35,513 nt of DNA. Origin: Lachnospiraceae bacterium. GTDB taxonomy: Bacteria > Bacillota > Clostridia > Lachnospirales > Lachnospiraceae. Positions 17,717-25,849 of this stretch are shown here, in pieces (the first letter of the stretch is position 1; each line of letters starts with the position of its first letter). Made by a program: the position numbers and the translations under genes. The notes under the pieces were generated by a model. It had not been told where the DNA came from. It ran no database searches and saw nothing but the letters and a program-made list of their open reading frames with translations. Where the stretch lies: assembly GCA_017442865.1 (NCBI GenBank), contig JAFRXK010000008.1:1-35513 (forward strand), read 5' to 3'.

Positions 17717-17851
17717 CCTGCTGCCGGCACATACTATGGCACAGAGGCTGTTAAGCCTGCCGCCGGCATATTATGCTTAACAGAGACTGCCAATCCTGTA
17801 CTCGGCGTATATTGTGGTACGAAGGCTGCAAAGTCTGCATTCGGTCCGCAC
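17691..17851. repeat. degenerate 39-bp tandem repeat at the XRE 3' end
   Basis: Four units start near 17691, 17731, 17768 and 17809. The core is ATGGYACAGAGGCTG, then GCCGGCAT. They cover the last codons of the XRE gene and the space before the shared terminator. Units diverge progressively from left to right. Confidence 0.75.
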
Positions 17852-17873
17852 GGCACATGGGGTCACCTTAAAA

Positions 17874-17919
17874 CGAGGGTGTCCTCAAAAGTCATAAGAC
17901 TTTTGGGACACCCTCGATA
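17874..17919. terminator. strong bidirectional terminator between XRE gene and purB
   Basis: CGAGGGTGTCC pairs with GGACACCCTCG, with an inner stem CAAAAGTC/GACTTTTG. On the minus strand it is followed by TTTTAAGG. It serves purB and probably the convergent XRE gene. Confidence 0.85.
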
Positions 17920-17932
17920 ATATTTCAAAAAT

Positions 17933-19363
17933 TTATACGTTTATCTCTGCCTTTGCGCCAAGACAGTCCTTGTATTCCTCAAGAATCGGTGCGATTACAT
18001 CGGCAATGAACTCCTCCACCTGCTCCTTTGAGCGGCCAACATATTTTGCAGGGTCCATGGTCTTTTGTAACTCCTCAAGGCTCATGTTAAATGCAGGGTC
18101 TGCAGCGATAAGCTCAAGGAGATTGTTCTCCTTGCCCTCCTGCTTTACATTCCTTCCTGCCTCCATTGAAAGCTCTCTGATTCTCTCGTGAAGCTCCTGG
18201 CGGTCTCCGCCTGCCTTTACAGCATCCATCATGATGTTTTCTGTAGCCATGAACGGAAGCTCTGCCATAAGGTGCTTTGTGATAACCTTGTCATAAACCA
18301 CAAGTCCGTCAACAACATTTAAATAAAGGTCAAGAATGCCGTCGATTGCGAGGAAGCCCTCCGGTATGCTTAAACGCTTGTTTGCGGAATCATCAAGGGT
18401 TCTCTCAAACCACTGCGTGGAAGCAACAAGCATAGGATTCATGGCATCCGACATAACGTAGTCTGCAAGTGAAGCCATACGCTCGCATCTCATAGGATTT
18501 CTCTTGTAAGCCATTGCTGATGAGCCTATCTGCGTCTTTTCAAAAGGCTCCTCAATCTCCTTAAGATGCTGGAGCAGACGAATGTCATTTGAGAACTTGT
18601 GGGCGCTCTGTGCAATTCCCGCAAGCACATTTAATACTCTTGAATCAATCTTTCTCGAATATGTCTGTCCCGATACCGGATAGCAGCTCTCAAAGCCCAT
18701 CTTCTTTGCAATCATTCTGTCTGCAAGCTTGCACTTTTCATGGTCTCCGTCAAAAAGCTCTAAAAAGCTTGCCTGTGTGCCTGTCGTACCCTTTGAACCA
18801 AGCATCTTCATTGAGTCTATAACATAATTCAAATCATCTAAATCAAGCACTAATTCATTGAGCCAGAGTGTAGCCCTCTTTCCTACCGTAGTAGGCTGTG
18901 CCGGCTGGAAATGCGTAAATGCAAGCGTAGGCAGTGCCTTATATTCATCAGCAAACCTTGAAAGTCTGTCAATAACATTTACAAGCTTCACTCTTACAAG
19001 CTTAAGCGCCTCTGTCATAATGATAATGTCTGTGTTGTCGCCAACGTAGCATGAGGTTGCTCCGAGATGGATAATACCCTTTGCATTCGGGCACTGCAGA
19101 CCGTATGCATATACGTGTGACATTACATCATGACGGACTATCTTCTCACGTGCCTTCGCCTCCTCAAAATTTATATCGTCCTTGTGAGCCTTAAGCTCAT
19201 CTATCTGCTCCTGTGTGATATTCAGTCCGAGCTCATGCTCTGTCTCTGCAAGCGCAATCCACAGTCTTCTCCATGTCTTAAACTTCTTCTCCGGTGAAAA
19301 AATGTACTGCATTTCCTTGCTGGCATAACGCTCTGATAAAGGACTCTGGTACTTATCGTACAT
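17933..19363 (-). CDS. purB: adenylosuccinate lyase
   Basis: 476 residues, of the longer, eukaryote-like adenylosuccinate lyase subgroup. It removes fumarate from SAICAR and from adenylosuccinate, so it acts in both IMP and AMP formation. The superfamily signature is GSSAMAYKRNPMR (usually GSSAMPYKRNP; Ala replaces Pro). THFQPAQPTTVGKR and the TSCYVGDN segment supply the other active-site residues. It lies 110 bp downstream of purC on the same strand, likely in one operon, and ends at the strong terminator. Identification is certain. Confidence 0.97.
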   Translation of the reverse strand: MYDKYQSPLSERYASKEMQYIFSPEKKFKTWRRLWIALAETEHELGLNITQEQIDELKAHKDDINFEEAKAREKIVRHDVMSHVYAYGLQCPNAKGIIHLGATSCYVGDNTDIIIMTEALKLVRVKLVNVIDRLSRFADEYKALPTLAFTHFQPAQPTTVGKRATLWLNELVLDLDDLNYVIDSMKMLGSKGTTGTQASFLELFDGDHEKCKLADRMIAKKMGFESCYPVSGQTYSRKIDSRVLNVLAGIAQSAHKFSNDIRLLQHLKEIEEPFEKTQIGSSAMAYKRNPMRCERMASLADYVMSDAMNPMLVASTQWFERTLDDSANKRLSIPEGFLAIDGILDLYLNVVDGLVVYDKVITKHLMAELPFMATENIMMDAVKAGGDRQELHERIRELSMEAGRNVKQEGKENNLLELIAADPAFNMSLEELQKTMDPAKYVGRSKEQVEEFIADVIAPILEEYKDCLGAKAEINV

Positions 19364-19473
19364 AATCTTTCCTCCTTGTCAGCAAAATAATTTTAACGGA
19401 TTTTAATTTTCTTTTGAACACACAAAGGACAGGCACTAAACCTATCCCTTTGCATATAACTCATAATTTAAAT

Positions 19474-20181
19474 TTAAGCAAGTCCGATACGCTTGAATAC
19501 TTCCTGGTATGCATCCTCAACGCCGCCCATATCTCTTCTGAAACGGTCCTTATCAAGCTTCTCATGAGTATTGATATCCCAGAGTCTGCATGTATCAGGT
19601 GAAACCTCATCAGCAAGAATGATGTCGCCCTTGTAACGTCCGAACTCAATCTTGAAATCTACAAGCTCAATTCCTGCCTCTGCAAAGAACTTCTTCATGA
19701 CTTCATTTACCTTAAATGCCATCTTAGTAATCTTATCAATCTCTTCCTGTGTAGCAAGTCCGAGTGCAAGCGCATAATAGCTGTTGATAAACGGGTCGCC
19801 TAAGTCGTCATTCTTGTAGCTGAACTCAAGTGTAGGCTGTAAAAGAGGTGTGCCCTCCTCAATGCCGAGCTTCTTTGAAAAGCTTCCTGCTGCAATGTTA
19901 CGGATAATAACCTCAAGCGGAACAATCTCAACCTTCTTTACGGCTGTCTCTCTGTCACTTAACTCCTCAACAAGATGTGTAGGAACACCCTCCTTCTCAA
20001 GAAGCTTGAACACGTAATTTGTCATTCTGTTGTTGATTGCGCCCTTGCCGACAATAGTTCCTTTCTTAAGGCCGTTGAATGCTGTTGCATCATCCTTATA
20101 ATCTACAATAAGTACATCTGGGTCTTCGGTCTTAAAAACCTTCTTAGCTTTTCCTTCATAGAGTAATTCAAGTTTCTCCAT
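19474..20181 (-). CDS. purC: phosphoribosylaminoimidazole-succinocarboxamide synthase (SAICAR synthetase)
   Basis: 235 residues from ATG 20181, selected for GAGGAG 9 nt upstream and because [16 protein letters not shown] is the family N-terminus; an upstream ATG would add nine residues. It joins CAIR and aspartate with ATP. Typical segments are [10 protein letters not shown], the substrate loop [17 protein letters not shown] and the FKIEFGRY...[12 protein letters not shown] region. Its product is the substrate of the next gene, purB. Identification is certain. Confidence 0.97.
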   Translation of the reverse strand: MEKLELLYEGKAKKVFKTEDPDVLIVDYKDDATAFNGLKKGTIVGKGAINNRMTNYVFKLLEKEGVPTHLVEELSDRETAVKKVEIVPLEVIIRNIAAGSFSKKLGIEEGTPLLQPTLEFSYKNDDLGDPFINSYYALALGLATQEEIDKITKMAFKVNEVMKKFFAEAGIELVDFKIEFGRYKGDIILADEVSPDTCRLWDINTHEKLDKDRFRRDMGGVEDAYQEVFKRIGLA

Positions 20182-20284
20182 CGTCACTTTCTCCTCTTCT
20201 ATCATCATTTTTTATATTCAAAGAGCCGGCTGTATTTCTAAGTCTGATGCTCTAATACCCGTTACCGGGCAGAATTCATTTTTG

Positions 20285-20314
20285 ATTATAATACAGAGGT
20301 ATACAATTTAGCAA
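20285..20314 (-). promoter_or_regulatory. purC-purB promoter and structured leader
   Basis: TTGCTA (20309-20314), an 18-bp spacer and TATAAT (20285-20290). The leader of about 97 nt contains CCCG-GTAA-CGGG and a GAGC/GCTC pairing around 20222-20262. It does not match purine riboswitch consensus as far as I can see. Confidence 0.6.
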
Positions 20315-20398
20315 TCTAAAATTTAGCTAAAATTATGCTTTATAAAAAAATCTTTATGTTAATAATGCTATATTTTAAACTATTCTGCCAAAATACCG

Positions 20399-20432
20399 GC
20401 GTGCATTCACTAAGTAATGCACGCCGGTAAAA
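20399..20432 (-). terminator. terminator after the 391-residue lipoprotein gene
   Basis: ACCGGCGTGCATT pairs perfectly with AATGCACGCCGGT around a 7-nt loop, followed by ATTTTGG on the minus strand and by AAAAA on its 5' side. Confidence 0.8.
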
Positions 20433-20443
20433 ATCATCGCCGC

Positions 20444-21619
20444 TTATTGCATATTCTCCCAGAGGTGAGGAATCTCCCAGGTAATCCATTCTGTCTTATC
20501 TTTTCCTATGTACTTCTTATCAAGCAGTTTAAAGTCTTCGTCATAACCCAGTATTAAATATTCTGAATCTCCAAAACAAAATTCCTGTGAATTATCATTA
20601 TTAATACTATCAATTATTTCCCCATCAAGGCTTAATACGGTTATTGTGTTTCCCTCATTTTCTTTATCATCTATCATTTTACTATATGAGTCGTCCAAGT
20701 AAAGATTTACTCCATCATATGACATATAAACCAATGCATTTGTTTCGTAAAACTTCTCTTTATTTTTTGCAAATACATCATAGCAGTATACCGCGTCAGG
20801 CATTGTATAATACACCTTATCATTAATGACAACATAATCTCCTCTTGTATCATCAACTACTAACTCAGTCTGACCGCTTGCAGTATCATAATAATAAATA
20901 TTGAAAATGTGTTTTTCCAAATCCTTATCAGCTGCTTCCGACACGATAAACATAACGCCATCGCCATAACCCTTTAACTGATAAATATCTGCATCAACGC
21001 CTTTATAAGCAAATAACTCCTTTGAATCCTCACTCCCGTCTAACGGTACTCTGCAAAGCCTGCTTGTTGAGTTTTCCATTGTACCATCATAAATGACATA
21101 ATATAAATATCCTCTGTGAATCATGGTCTCCGGAATCACTGGAAGTTCATTTGATGAACTCATTAATTCAGATATTTCTTTGTCAACTGAACCATCAGGC
21201 AATCTACTATGTAGCGTATACTTAAAGCTTCCTGACGCATCATCTTCATCTATCTCCAGATAGTATAATGAACCATCATTATAGGTCAGATTTCCCGCAA
21301 ATCCTATATATGCGTCACAACTCTCACTATCATGACTGCAATCAGGCTTTGCGCACAATGCACCTGACTGTCCGGATTTTTTATCCCAATAATAAACAAA
21401 CTCATAATTTCTGAAATAATATATACTGTCAGACGCTGTCACTTCTGAATAATTGCTTGAAAAGAACTGATAATCCGTGTCTGGATTATATTCTGTATTT
21501 TTAAAAATGACATTAGAATCATTGTCTGCTTCGGCAGAATAATCATTGTTTTCTTTTTTTCCACAACCGCTTAAAAATATCAGGCATAATATCCAGACAG
21601 CAAATAATATTTTTTTCAT
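20444..21619 (-). CDS. lipoprotein, probable beta-propeller with a Cys/His motif
   Basis: 391 residues from ATG 21619 (GAGGAG just upstream; a TTG 12 bases earlier is less likely). The signal peptide ends in the lipobox FLSGC, Cys19 being lipidated. The mature part consists of repeated short blocks such as SIYYFRN, GSLYYLEI, GYLYYVIY, KVYYTMPD and VNLYLDDS, typical of DUF5050-like propellers on the cell surface. Near residue 90 is LCAKPDCSHDSESC, a Cys/His cluster seen repeatedly in Lachnospiraceae lipoproteins of this type. It could bind metal or form a disulphide. It has its own promoter and terminator. The precise function is unknown. Confidence 0.8.
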   Translation of the reverse strand: MKKILFAVWILCLIFLSGCGKKENNDYSAEADNDSNVIFKNTEYNPDTDYQFFSSNYSEVTASDSIYYFRNYEFVYYWDKKSGQSGALCAKPDCSHDSESCDAYIGFAGNLTYNDGSLYYLEIDEDDASGSFKYTLHSRLPDGSVDKEISELMSSSNELPVIPETMIHRGYLYYVIYDGTMENSTSRLCRVPLDGSEDSKELFAYKGVDADIYQLKGYGDGVMFIVSEAADKDLEKHIFNIYYYDTASGQTELVVDDTRGDYVVINDKVYYTMPDAVYCYDVFAKNKEKFYETNALVYMSYDGVNLYLDDSYSKMIDDKENEGNTITVLSLDGEIIDSINNDNSQEFCFGDSEYLILGYDEDFKLLDKKYIGKDKTEWITWEIPHLWENMQ

Positions 21620-21721
21620 ATAACTCCTCAACCTATTCGTTTTTTTCAGGCTTTTCCCTTAGAATTAAAAGACCCAACGTGGTCCGCATCGTTGAGAGGC
21701 GTGCTGGGTTCTGTTACGATT

Positions 21722-21750
21722 ATTGTATGCCATAATTTTAAAAAAAGCAA
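21722..21750 (-). promoter_or_regulatory. promoter of the 391-residue lipoprotein gene
   Basis: TTGCTT (21745-21750), a 17-bp spacer and TACAAT (21722-21727). The leader contains mutually exclusive stems at 21672-21709. Confidence 0.55.
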
Positions 21751-21806
21751 CAATTTATATGTTCTGCTTAAAAATACTTTTCAGTAGGATACAGGCATGA
21801 AAATAT

Positions 21807-21834
21807 CTCCGGCACGAAATCATGCCGGAGATTA
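21807..21834 (-). terminator. terminator after the 135-residue lipoprotein gene
   Basis: ATCTCCGGCA pairs with TGCCGGAGAT around an 8-nt loop, followed by ATTTTC on the minus strand. Confidence 0.75.
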
Positions 21835-21884
21835 ACATAATCATAAGTATTTTATTTGTCAAAGCATACCGCCCTATGCAAGCC

Positions 21885-22292
21885 TTATCTCATGCCTGCA
21901 GCACCGCCTGAGTTGCTGGTATTGTTGACGTTGTCTGTATTATTTGCGTTATTTGCATTGTCATACATGCTGCCATTTGTGTTGTCTCTGACATCATCAA
22001 TCATATCGTCAACGCCATCTGCCACATCGCTTACCGCTTCTCCAACGCCGCGTGCTATATCGTCTGCCACGCCGCCGTTATCGTCAATGCCGTCGTCAAC
22101 AAGAGCGTCTGTTTCGCGGTCTCTGTCCATCATGTCGTCTTCAGTATCATTTGTTGTGTTTACATTCTCGGTATTTGTAATGTTTTTTTTATTAGTGTTA
22201 TTGTTTGAAGTATTATTCATACCGCAGCCTGATAAAAACATAAGCACTGCAACTATCATTACACATAAAGCAGATAATTTAATAATTTTCAT
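21885..22292 (-). CDS. low-complexity Asn/Asp-rich lipoprotein
   Basis: 135 residues. The signal peptide has lipobox LSGC with Cys23. The mature chain is low complexity: an Asn/Thr-rich stretch (about 24-50), an Asp-rich acidic centre with a short amphipathic part (GGVADDIARGVGEAVSDVADGVDDMIDDV) and an Asn-rich tail ending in GGAAGMR. Composition of this kind suggests a flexible, unfolded surface tether rather than an enzyme. A GGAGAAAG ribosome site precedes the ATG. It follows the PfkB gene on the same strand (about 125 bp) but has its own terminator. The function is unknown. Confidence 0.75.
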   Translation of the reverse strand: MKIIKLSALCVMIVAVLMFLSGCGMNNTSNNNTNKKNITNTENVNTTNDTEDDMMDRDRETDALVDDGIDDNGGVADDIARGVGEAVSDVADGVDDMIDDVRDNTNGSMYDNANNANNTDNVNNTSNSGGAAGMR

Positions 22293-22416
22293 TTGCTTTC
22301 TCCTTTTTACGTTTATTTTTCAAATACAATGATAGTGTGCGCTGTTTTTATAATATTATTCTGTTTTATTAATTTTTATCGTTTACGAAGTAATATAGTC
22401 CGCGTGAATTTCGTTT

Positions 22417-23376
22417 TCAATTTTCAGATTTTAATTTTTTTAAAAAATCTTCTATCTCATCAAGAGTCGGTATTGCCGGGATTCCTCCCGTTTTCTGCAC
22501 GCATAATGCTCCTGATACATTGCCGTAAAGCACTGCATTTTTAATAAGCTCATGGTTAATGTCTGATGCTTTTTCCACGCCGTCAGACAAAAGCTTCGCT
22601 AAAAGCGTGCCCCAGAAGGCGTCTCCTGCTCCGGTTGCATCCACAGCATCAACCTTTATGCCTTTTATGTGTCCGCTTATTACGCTGCCGTCTTCTTCCT
22701 TTAAATAATACCTTGCGCCGTCAGCTCCAAGTGTCAGTATAACCGCCTTAATATCATGCTTCTTCATAAAGTCAGGAATGTTCTCCTGTCCACCCACAAA
22801 GTCTGTCTCTTCATCAGATATTTTAAGCAGGTCAATGTAGGCAAGCACCCTTTCAACCTGTGCTTTGCACTCCTTAAAGCTCCAGATATTTGCCCTGTAA
22901 TTTATATCAAAGCCTACAGGCTTTCCAAGCTCGTGCGCCGTCCTCATCGCATAAACCACCGCATCAGCCGAGGATTCTCCCGACATTCCGACGCTTCCGG
23001 CGTTCAGAAGCTTCGCATCTGCAAGGTCTTCTTTTTTTACGTCTGCTTTGCTAAGTAAAAGGTCGGCTCCCGGCTTTCTCACAAACGTAAATGAGCGTTC
23101 GCCGTCCTCCCTAAGCGTCACAAACGCAAGCGTAGTGTTTGCTTTGTCAGTTAACTGTGGGCACAGAAGCTTTACGTCATTGTCTTCTAAGGTCTTTGCA
23201 AGCATACGCCCGAAATCATCATTGCCAAGCTTTCCGATAAAGCCTGCCTTAAGGTCGTTTCTGCTTACGCTTACCGCTACATTTGCTAAAGCTCCGCCCG
23301 GATTTGCCTTGTATGTATATGCCTCTTTTGCAGGCGTAAAATCAACCAGCATTTCCCCAATACAAATTACATCCAT
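22417..23376 (-). CDS. PfkB-family sugar kinase, probable fructokinase
   Basis: 319 residues from ATG 23376 (GAGG about 6 nt upstream; an ATG four codons earlier overlaps that site). The ribokinase-family N-terminus is VICIGEMLVDFTP, followed by the substrate-binding GGALANVAVSVSR, and DATGAGDAFWGTLLAKL contains the catalytic Asp and anion hole. The CIGEMLVDF start and PGGA segment are closest to bacterial fructokinases; 2-keto-3-deoxygluconate kinase is the main alternative. It lies downstream of ptsH and ptsI on the same strand, separated by a repeat and a hairpin. Identification of the family is secure; the sugar is inferred. Confidence 0.88.
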   Translation of the reverse strand: MDVICIGEMLVDFTPAKEAYTYKANPGGALANVAVSVSRNDLKAGFIGKLGNDDFGRMLAKTLEDNDVKLLCPQLTDKANTTLAFVTLREDGERSFTFVRKPGADLLLSKADVKKEDLADAKLLNAGSVGMSGESSADAVVYAMRTAHELGKPVGFDINYRANIWSFKECKAQVERVLAYIDLLKISDEETDFVGGQENIPDFMKKHDIKAVILTLGADGARYYLKEEDGSVISGHIKGIKVDAVDATGAGDAFWGTLLAKLLSDGVEKASDINHELIKNAVLYGNVSGALCVQKTGGIPAIPTLDEIEDFLKKLKSEN

Positions 23377-23427
23377 ATCATACCTCATGTCTTTGTCAGG
23401 GCAGAGAAATATACATTTTCAGCACCT

Positions 23428-23494
23428 TCATCATAATAAACCGCTATATATTTTAAGCCCTCATCACAATAAACCACAATATATATTTTAGCTC
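23428..23494. repeat. two-copy 33-bp tandem repeat between ptsI and the sugar kinase gene
   Basis: Units start at 23428 and 23461 (TCATCAYAATAAACC, then TATATATTTTA). Confidence 0.65.
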
Positions 23495-23523
23495 TAAGCC
23501 TTACACCCGGCAAAGCTTAGAGC
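23491..23523. terminator. hairpin after ptsI
   Basis: GCTCTAAGC and GCTTAGAGC pair perfectly around 15 nt. There is no U-run on either strand, so it may protect or process RNA rather than terminate. Confidence 0.45.
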
Positions 23524-23566
23524 CAAACTTAATCATAAATCATATATTTAACAAAATATATAACAA

Positions 23567-25180
23567 TTACTTCGTATCACGGACTGCTTTTCTTACTGCA
23601 AGCACGCGTGCAGGAGAAACTGACAGTTCATCAAGTCCCATCTCAAGGAATCGCTCTGTAAGTGTAGTATCTGCTCCAAGCTCGCCGCAGATGCCCGCCC
23701 AGATGCCTTCTTTGTGCGCATTCTTAACGACCATCTCAATAAGTCTTAATACTGCCTCATGATGTGAATCATAGAATTCATCAAGCTTGCTGTTCTGACG
23801 GTCTATCGCCAGCGTGTACTGCGTCAGATCATTTGTACCGATGCTGAAGAAATCAACCTCTTTTGCAAGCAGGTCGCTTATAACTGCTGCCGCAGGAGTC
23901 TCTATCATGATACCCTGTTCAACATTTCCAATCTTAAAGCCTTCACTGATAAGCTCAGCCTTAACCTCCTCGGCAATCTTTTTAATCTTTCGTACCTCGT
24001 CAACCGAAATAATCATAGGGTACATGATTGCAATATTGCCATGGTAGCTCGCCCTGAAAAGCGCCCTGAGCTGCGTCTTGAATATATCCGGCTGTGTAAG
24101 GCAGATACGGATTGCACGATATCCAAGTGCAGGATTATCCTCCTTGCCTAAATTAAAATAATCCACCTGCTTATCTGCTCCGATATCAAGTGTACGTATG
24201 ATAACCTTCTTGCCTGCCATATTCTCTGCCACCTGACGGTAAGCATTGAACTGCTCCTCCTCTGTCGGGAACGTATCCTTCTCCAGATATAAAAATTCGC
24301 TTCTGAAAAGACCGATACCGCCGGCATCATTATCAAGAACTGCCGCAACATCCGAAACCTTTCCGATATTGGCGTATATATTTATCTTCTGTCCGCTCTG
24401 TGTTACATTTTCCTTGCCCTTAAGCGATAACAGCAGCTCCTTGTATTCAAGGTCCTTCTGTCTCTTTGCTTCGTATTCCTTAAGCGTATCCTCGTCAGGG
24501 TCAATAATCAGTCTGCCGCTGTATCCGTCAAGAATTGCCGTCTTGCCATTCCACGAATCATCAGCCTCTATGCCTATAAGCGCCGGTATACCCATTGTTC
24601 TTGCAAGAATCGCCGTATGTGAATTTGCCGAACCGAGATGTGTGACAAAGCCTAAAAGCTTACTCTTGTCCATCTGAACAGTCTCACTCGGAGCAAGGTC
24701 CTCAGCAAATATAATAACAGGCTCATCACCCATATCATCACCTGTATCTACTCCTGCAAGTATGTTTACTACTCTTTCCGAAATGTCCTTTACATCTGCA
24801 GCTCTCGCCTTAAAATATTCATCCTCCATGTTTGCAAACATATCGGAGAAATTATCTCCTGTAGTAGCAACCGCATATTCTGCATTCACCATCTGGCTCT
24901 CAATAATATTGTATACAGAATCATTGTAATCGTCATCCTCAAGCATCATGGAATGGACTTCAAATATCTGCGCATTTACCTCTCCGACCTCTTTAACCGC
25001 CTTATCATAAAGCGCCATAAGCTGCTCGATTGCCTTTTCCTTCGCAGCATCATAACGCTGCTTTTCTGCGTCAGCATCATCAATACTTATTCTTTTCACC
25101 AGATTATCTGCTTTTTTAAGAATCTTGGCTTTGCCGATTGCAACGCCGCTGTTAATTTTTTTGCCTTCCCAAATATTCAT
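23567..25180 (-). CDS. ptsI: phosphoenolpyruvate-protein phosphotransferase (enzyme I of the PTS)
   Basis: 537 residues from ATG 25180, chosen for AAGGAG 7 nt upstream. Enzyme I takes phosphate from PEP onto a histidine and passes it to HPr. The N-terminal domain begins NSGVAIGKA. The phosphohistidine segment is GSANSHTAILARTMGIPALIG, which differs from the common GGRTSHSAIMAR form before the His. The PEP-binding barrel shows GIGLFRSEFLYL, the NDLTQYTLAIDR motif and GICGELGAD with the active-site Cys. It lies downstream of ptsH; a 29-bp palindrome and repeats separate the two. Identification is certain. Confidence 0.97.
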   Translation of the reverse strand: MNIWEGKKINSGVAIGKAKILKKADNLVKRISIDDADAEKQRYDAAKEKAIEQLMALYDKAVKEVGEVNAQIFEVHSMMLEDDDYNDSVYNIIESQMVNAEYAVATTGDNFSDMFANMEDEYFKARAADVKDISERVVNILAGVDTGDDMGDEPVIIFAEDLAPSETVQMDKSKLLGFVTHLGSANSHTAILARTMGIPALIGIEADDSWNGKTAILDGYSGRLIIDPDEDTLKEYEAKRQKDLEYKELLLSLKGKENVTQSGQKINIYANIGKVSDVAAVLDNDAGGIGLFRSEFLYLEKDTFPTEEEQFNAYRQVAENMAGKKVIIRTLDIGADKQVDYFNLGKEDNPALGYRAIRICLTQPDIFKTQLRALFRASYHGNIAIMYPMIISVDEVRKIKKIAEEVKAELISEGFKIGNVEQGIMIETPAAAVISDLLAKEVDFFSIGTNDLTQYTLAIDRQNSKLDEFYDSHHEAVLRLIEMVVKNAHKEGIWAGICGELGADTTLTERFLEMGLDELSVSPARVLAVRKAVRDTK

Positions 25181-25220
25181 ATCCGTCTCCTTAAAATTAT
25201 GCAAACTTTATATGCATACT

Positions 25221-25311
25221 ATTGCAAAACACAGGCTGCTTAGCATATTATCGCAAATGCAGACCGTTCCCCACGTTATCGCAAATGCTGCGCCTGTGCA
25301 CAATTGCAAAT
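25221..25311. repeat. tandem GCAAATGC-type repeat between ptsH and ptsI
   Basis: About four units spaced 25-29 bp share TATCGCAAATGC or TTGCAAA (near 25221, 25248, 25276 and 25303). Confidence 0.6.
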
Positions 25312-25340
25312 ACAATCTGCCGCAAATTGCGGCAGATTGT
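25312..25340. terminator. perfect 29-bp palindrome after ptsH
   Basis: ACAATCTGCCGCAA and its exact complement around one A form a 14-bp stem. No U-run follows on the minus strand. It may attenuate transcription into ptsI or stabilise ptsH mRNA. Confidence 0.6.
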
Positions 25341-25360
25341 CATCGCATTTTGATTAAAAA

Positions 25361-25624
25361 TTATAAATTCTCACCAAAGAACTTCTCTAATTCTTCTGCT
25401 GCAACAGCCTCGTCATCACCCTCAACTGTCACCTTAACCTCGTCGCCCTTTTTAACGCCTAATGACATAAGAAGCATAAGCTTTTTAGCATCTGCTGACT
25501 TTCCGTTGCTTAAATTCTCTAATACAATCTTTGAACCATAAGCCTTAGCAGCCTTAACTAATGCTCCGGCAGGTCTTGCATGGATGCCTACCTCATCCGT
25601 GATAACGTAATTAAATGAAATCAT
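25361..25624 (-). CDS. ptsH: HPr phosphocarrier protein
   Basis: 87 residues, normal length. GIHARPAG carries the His15 that accepts phosphate from enzyme I. The Ser46 region NGKSADAKKLMLLMSLGVKKG is present, the site of HPr kinase in Firmicutes, so this HPr can also take part in catabolite control. The ribosome site is AGGAGG, and there is a strong promoter upstream. Placement before ptsI matches the usual ptsHI order, though the gap is unusually long and structured. Identification is certain. Confidence 0.98.
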   Translation of the reverse strand: MISFNYVITDEVGIHARPAGALVKAAKAYGSKIVLENLSNGKSADAKKLMLLMSLGVKKGDEVKVTVEGDDEAVAAEELEKFFGENL

Positions 25625-25675
25625 GTCTTTCTCCTCCTATTTTCCTTTGATAAAACGTTTGTTACCTACAAATTT

Positions 25676-25704
25676 ATGTTACTATATAAAAATAAAAATG
25701 TCAA
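25676..25704 (-). promoter_or_regulatory. ptsH promoter
   Basis: TTGACA (25699-25704, perfect), a 17-bp spacer and TAACAT (25676-25681), in very AT-rich DNA. Confidence 0.8.
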
Positions 25705-25849
25705 TAATATATCCTAAAATTGCACTATATTTTCTGTATTTATCAATACTTTTCATACAATTTTCACAAAATATCCGTAGGATTTTCATATTCCAAAAAA
25801 CACATATATTTTATGTTGCAAGCTTGATAATATTGGGGCGCATTCCTGT

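Noticed and set aside
20209..20285. Purine riboswitch upstream of purC
   Set aside because: The leader has hairpins but not the conserved TATA/loop-loop pattern of guanine or adenine aptamers.
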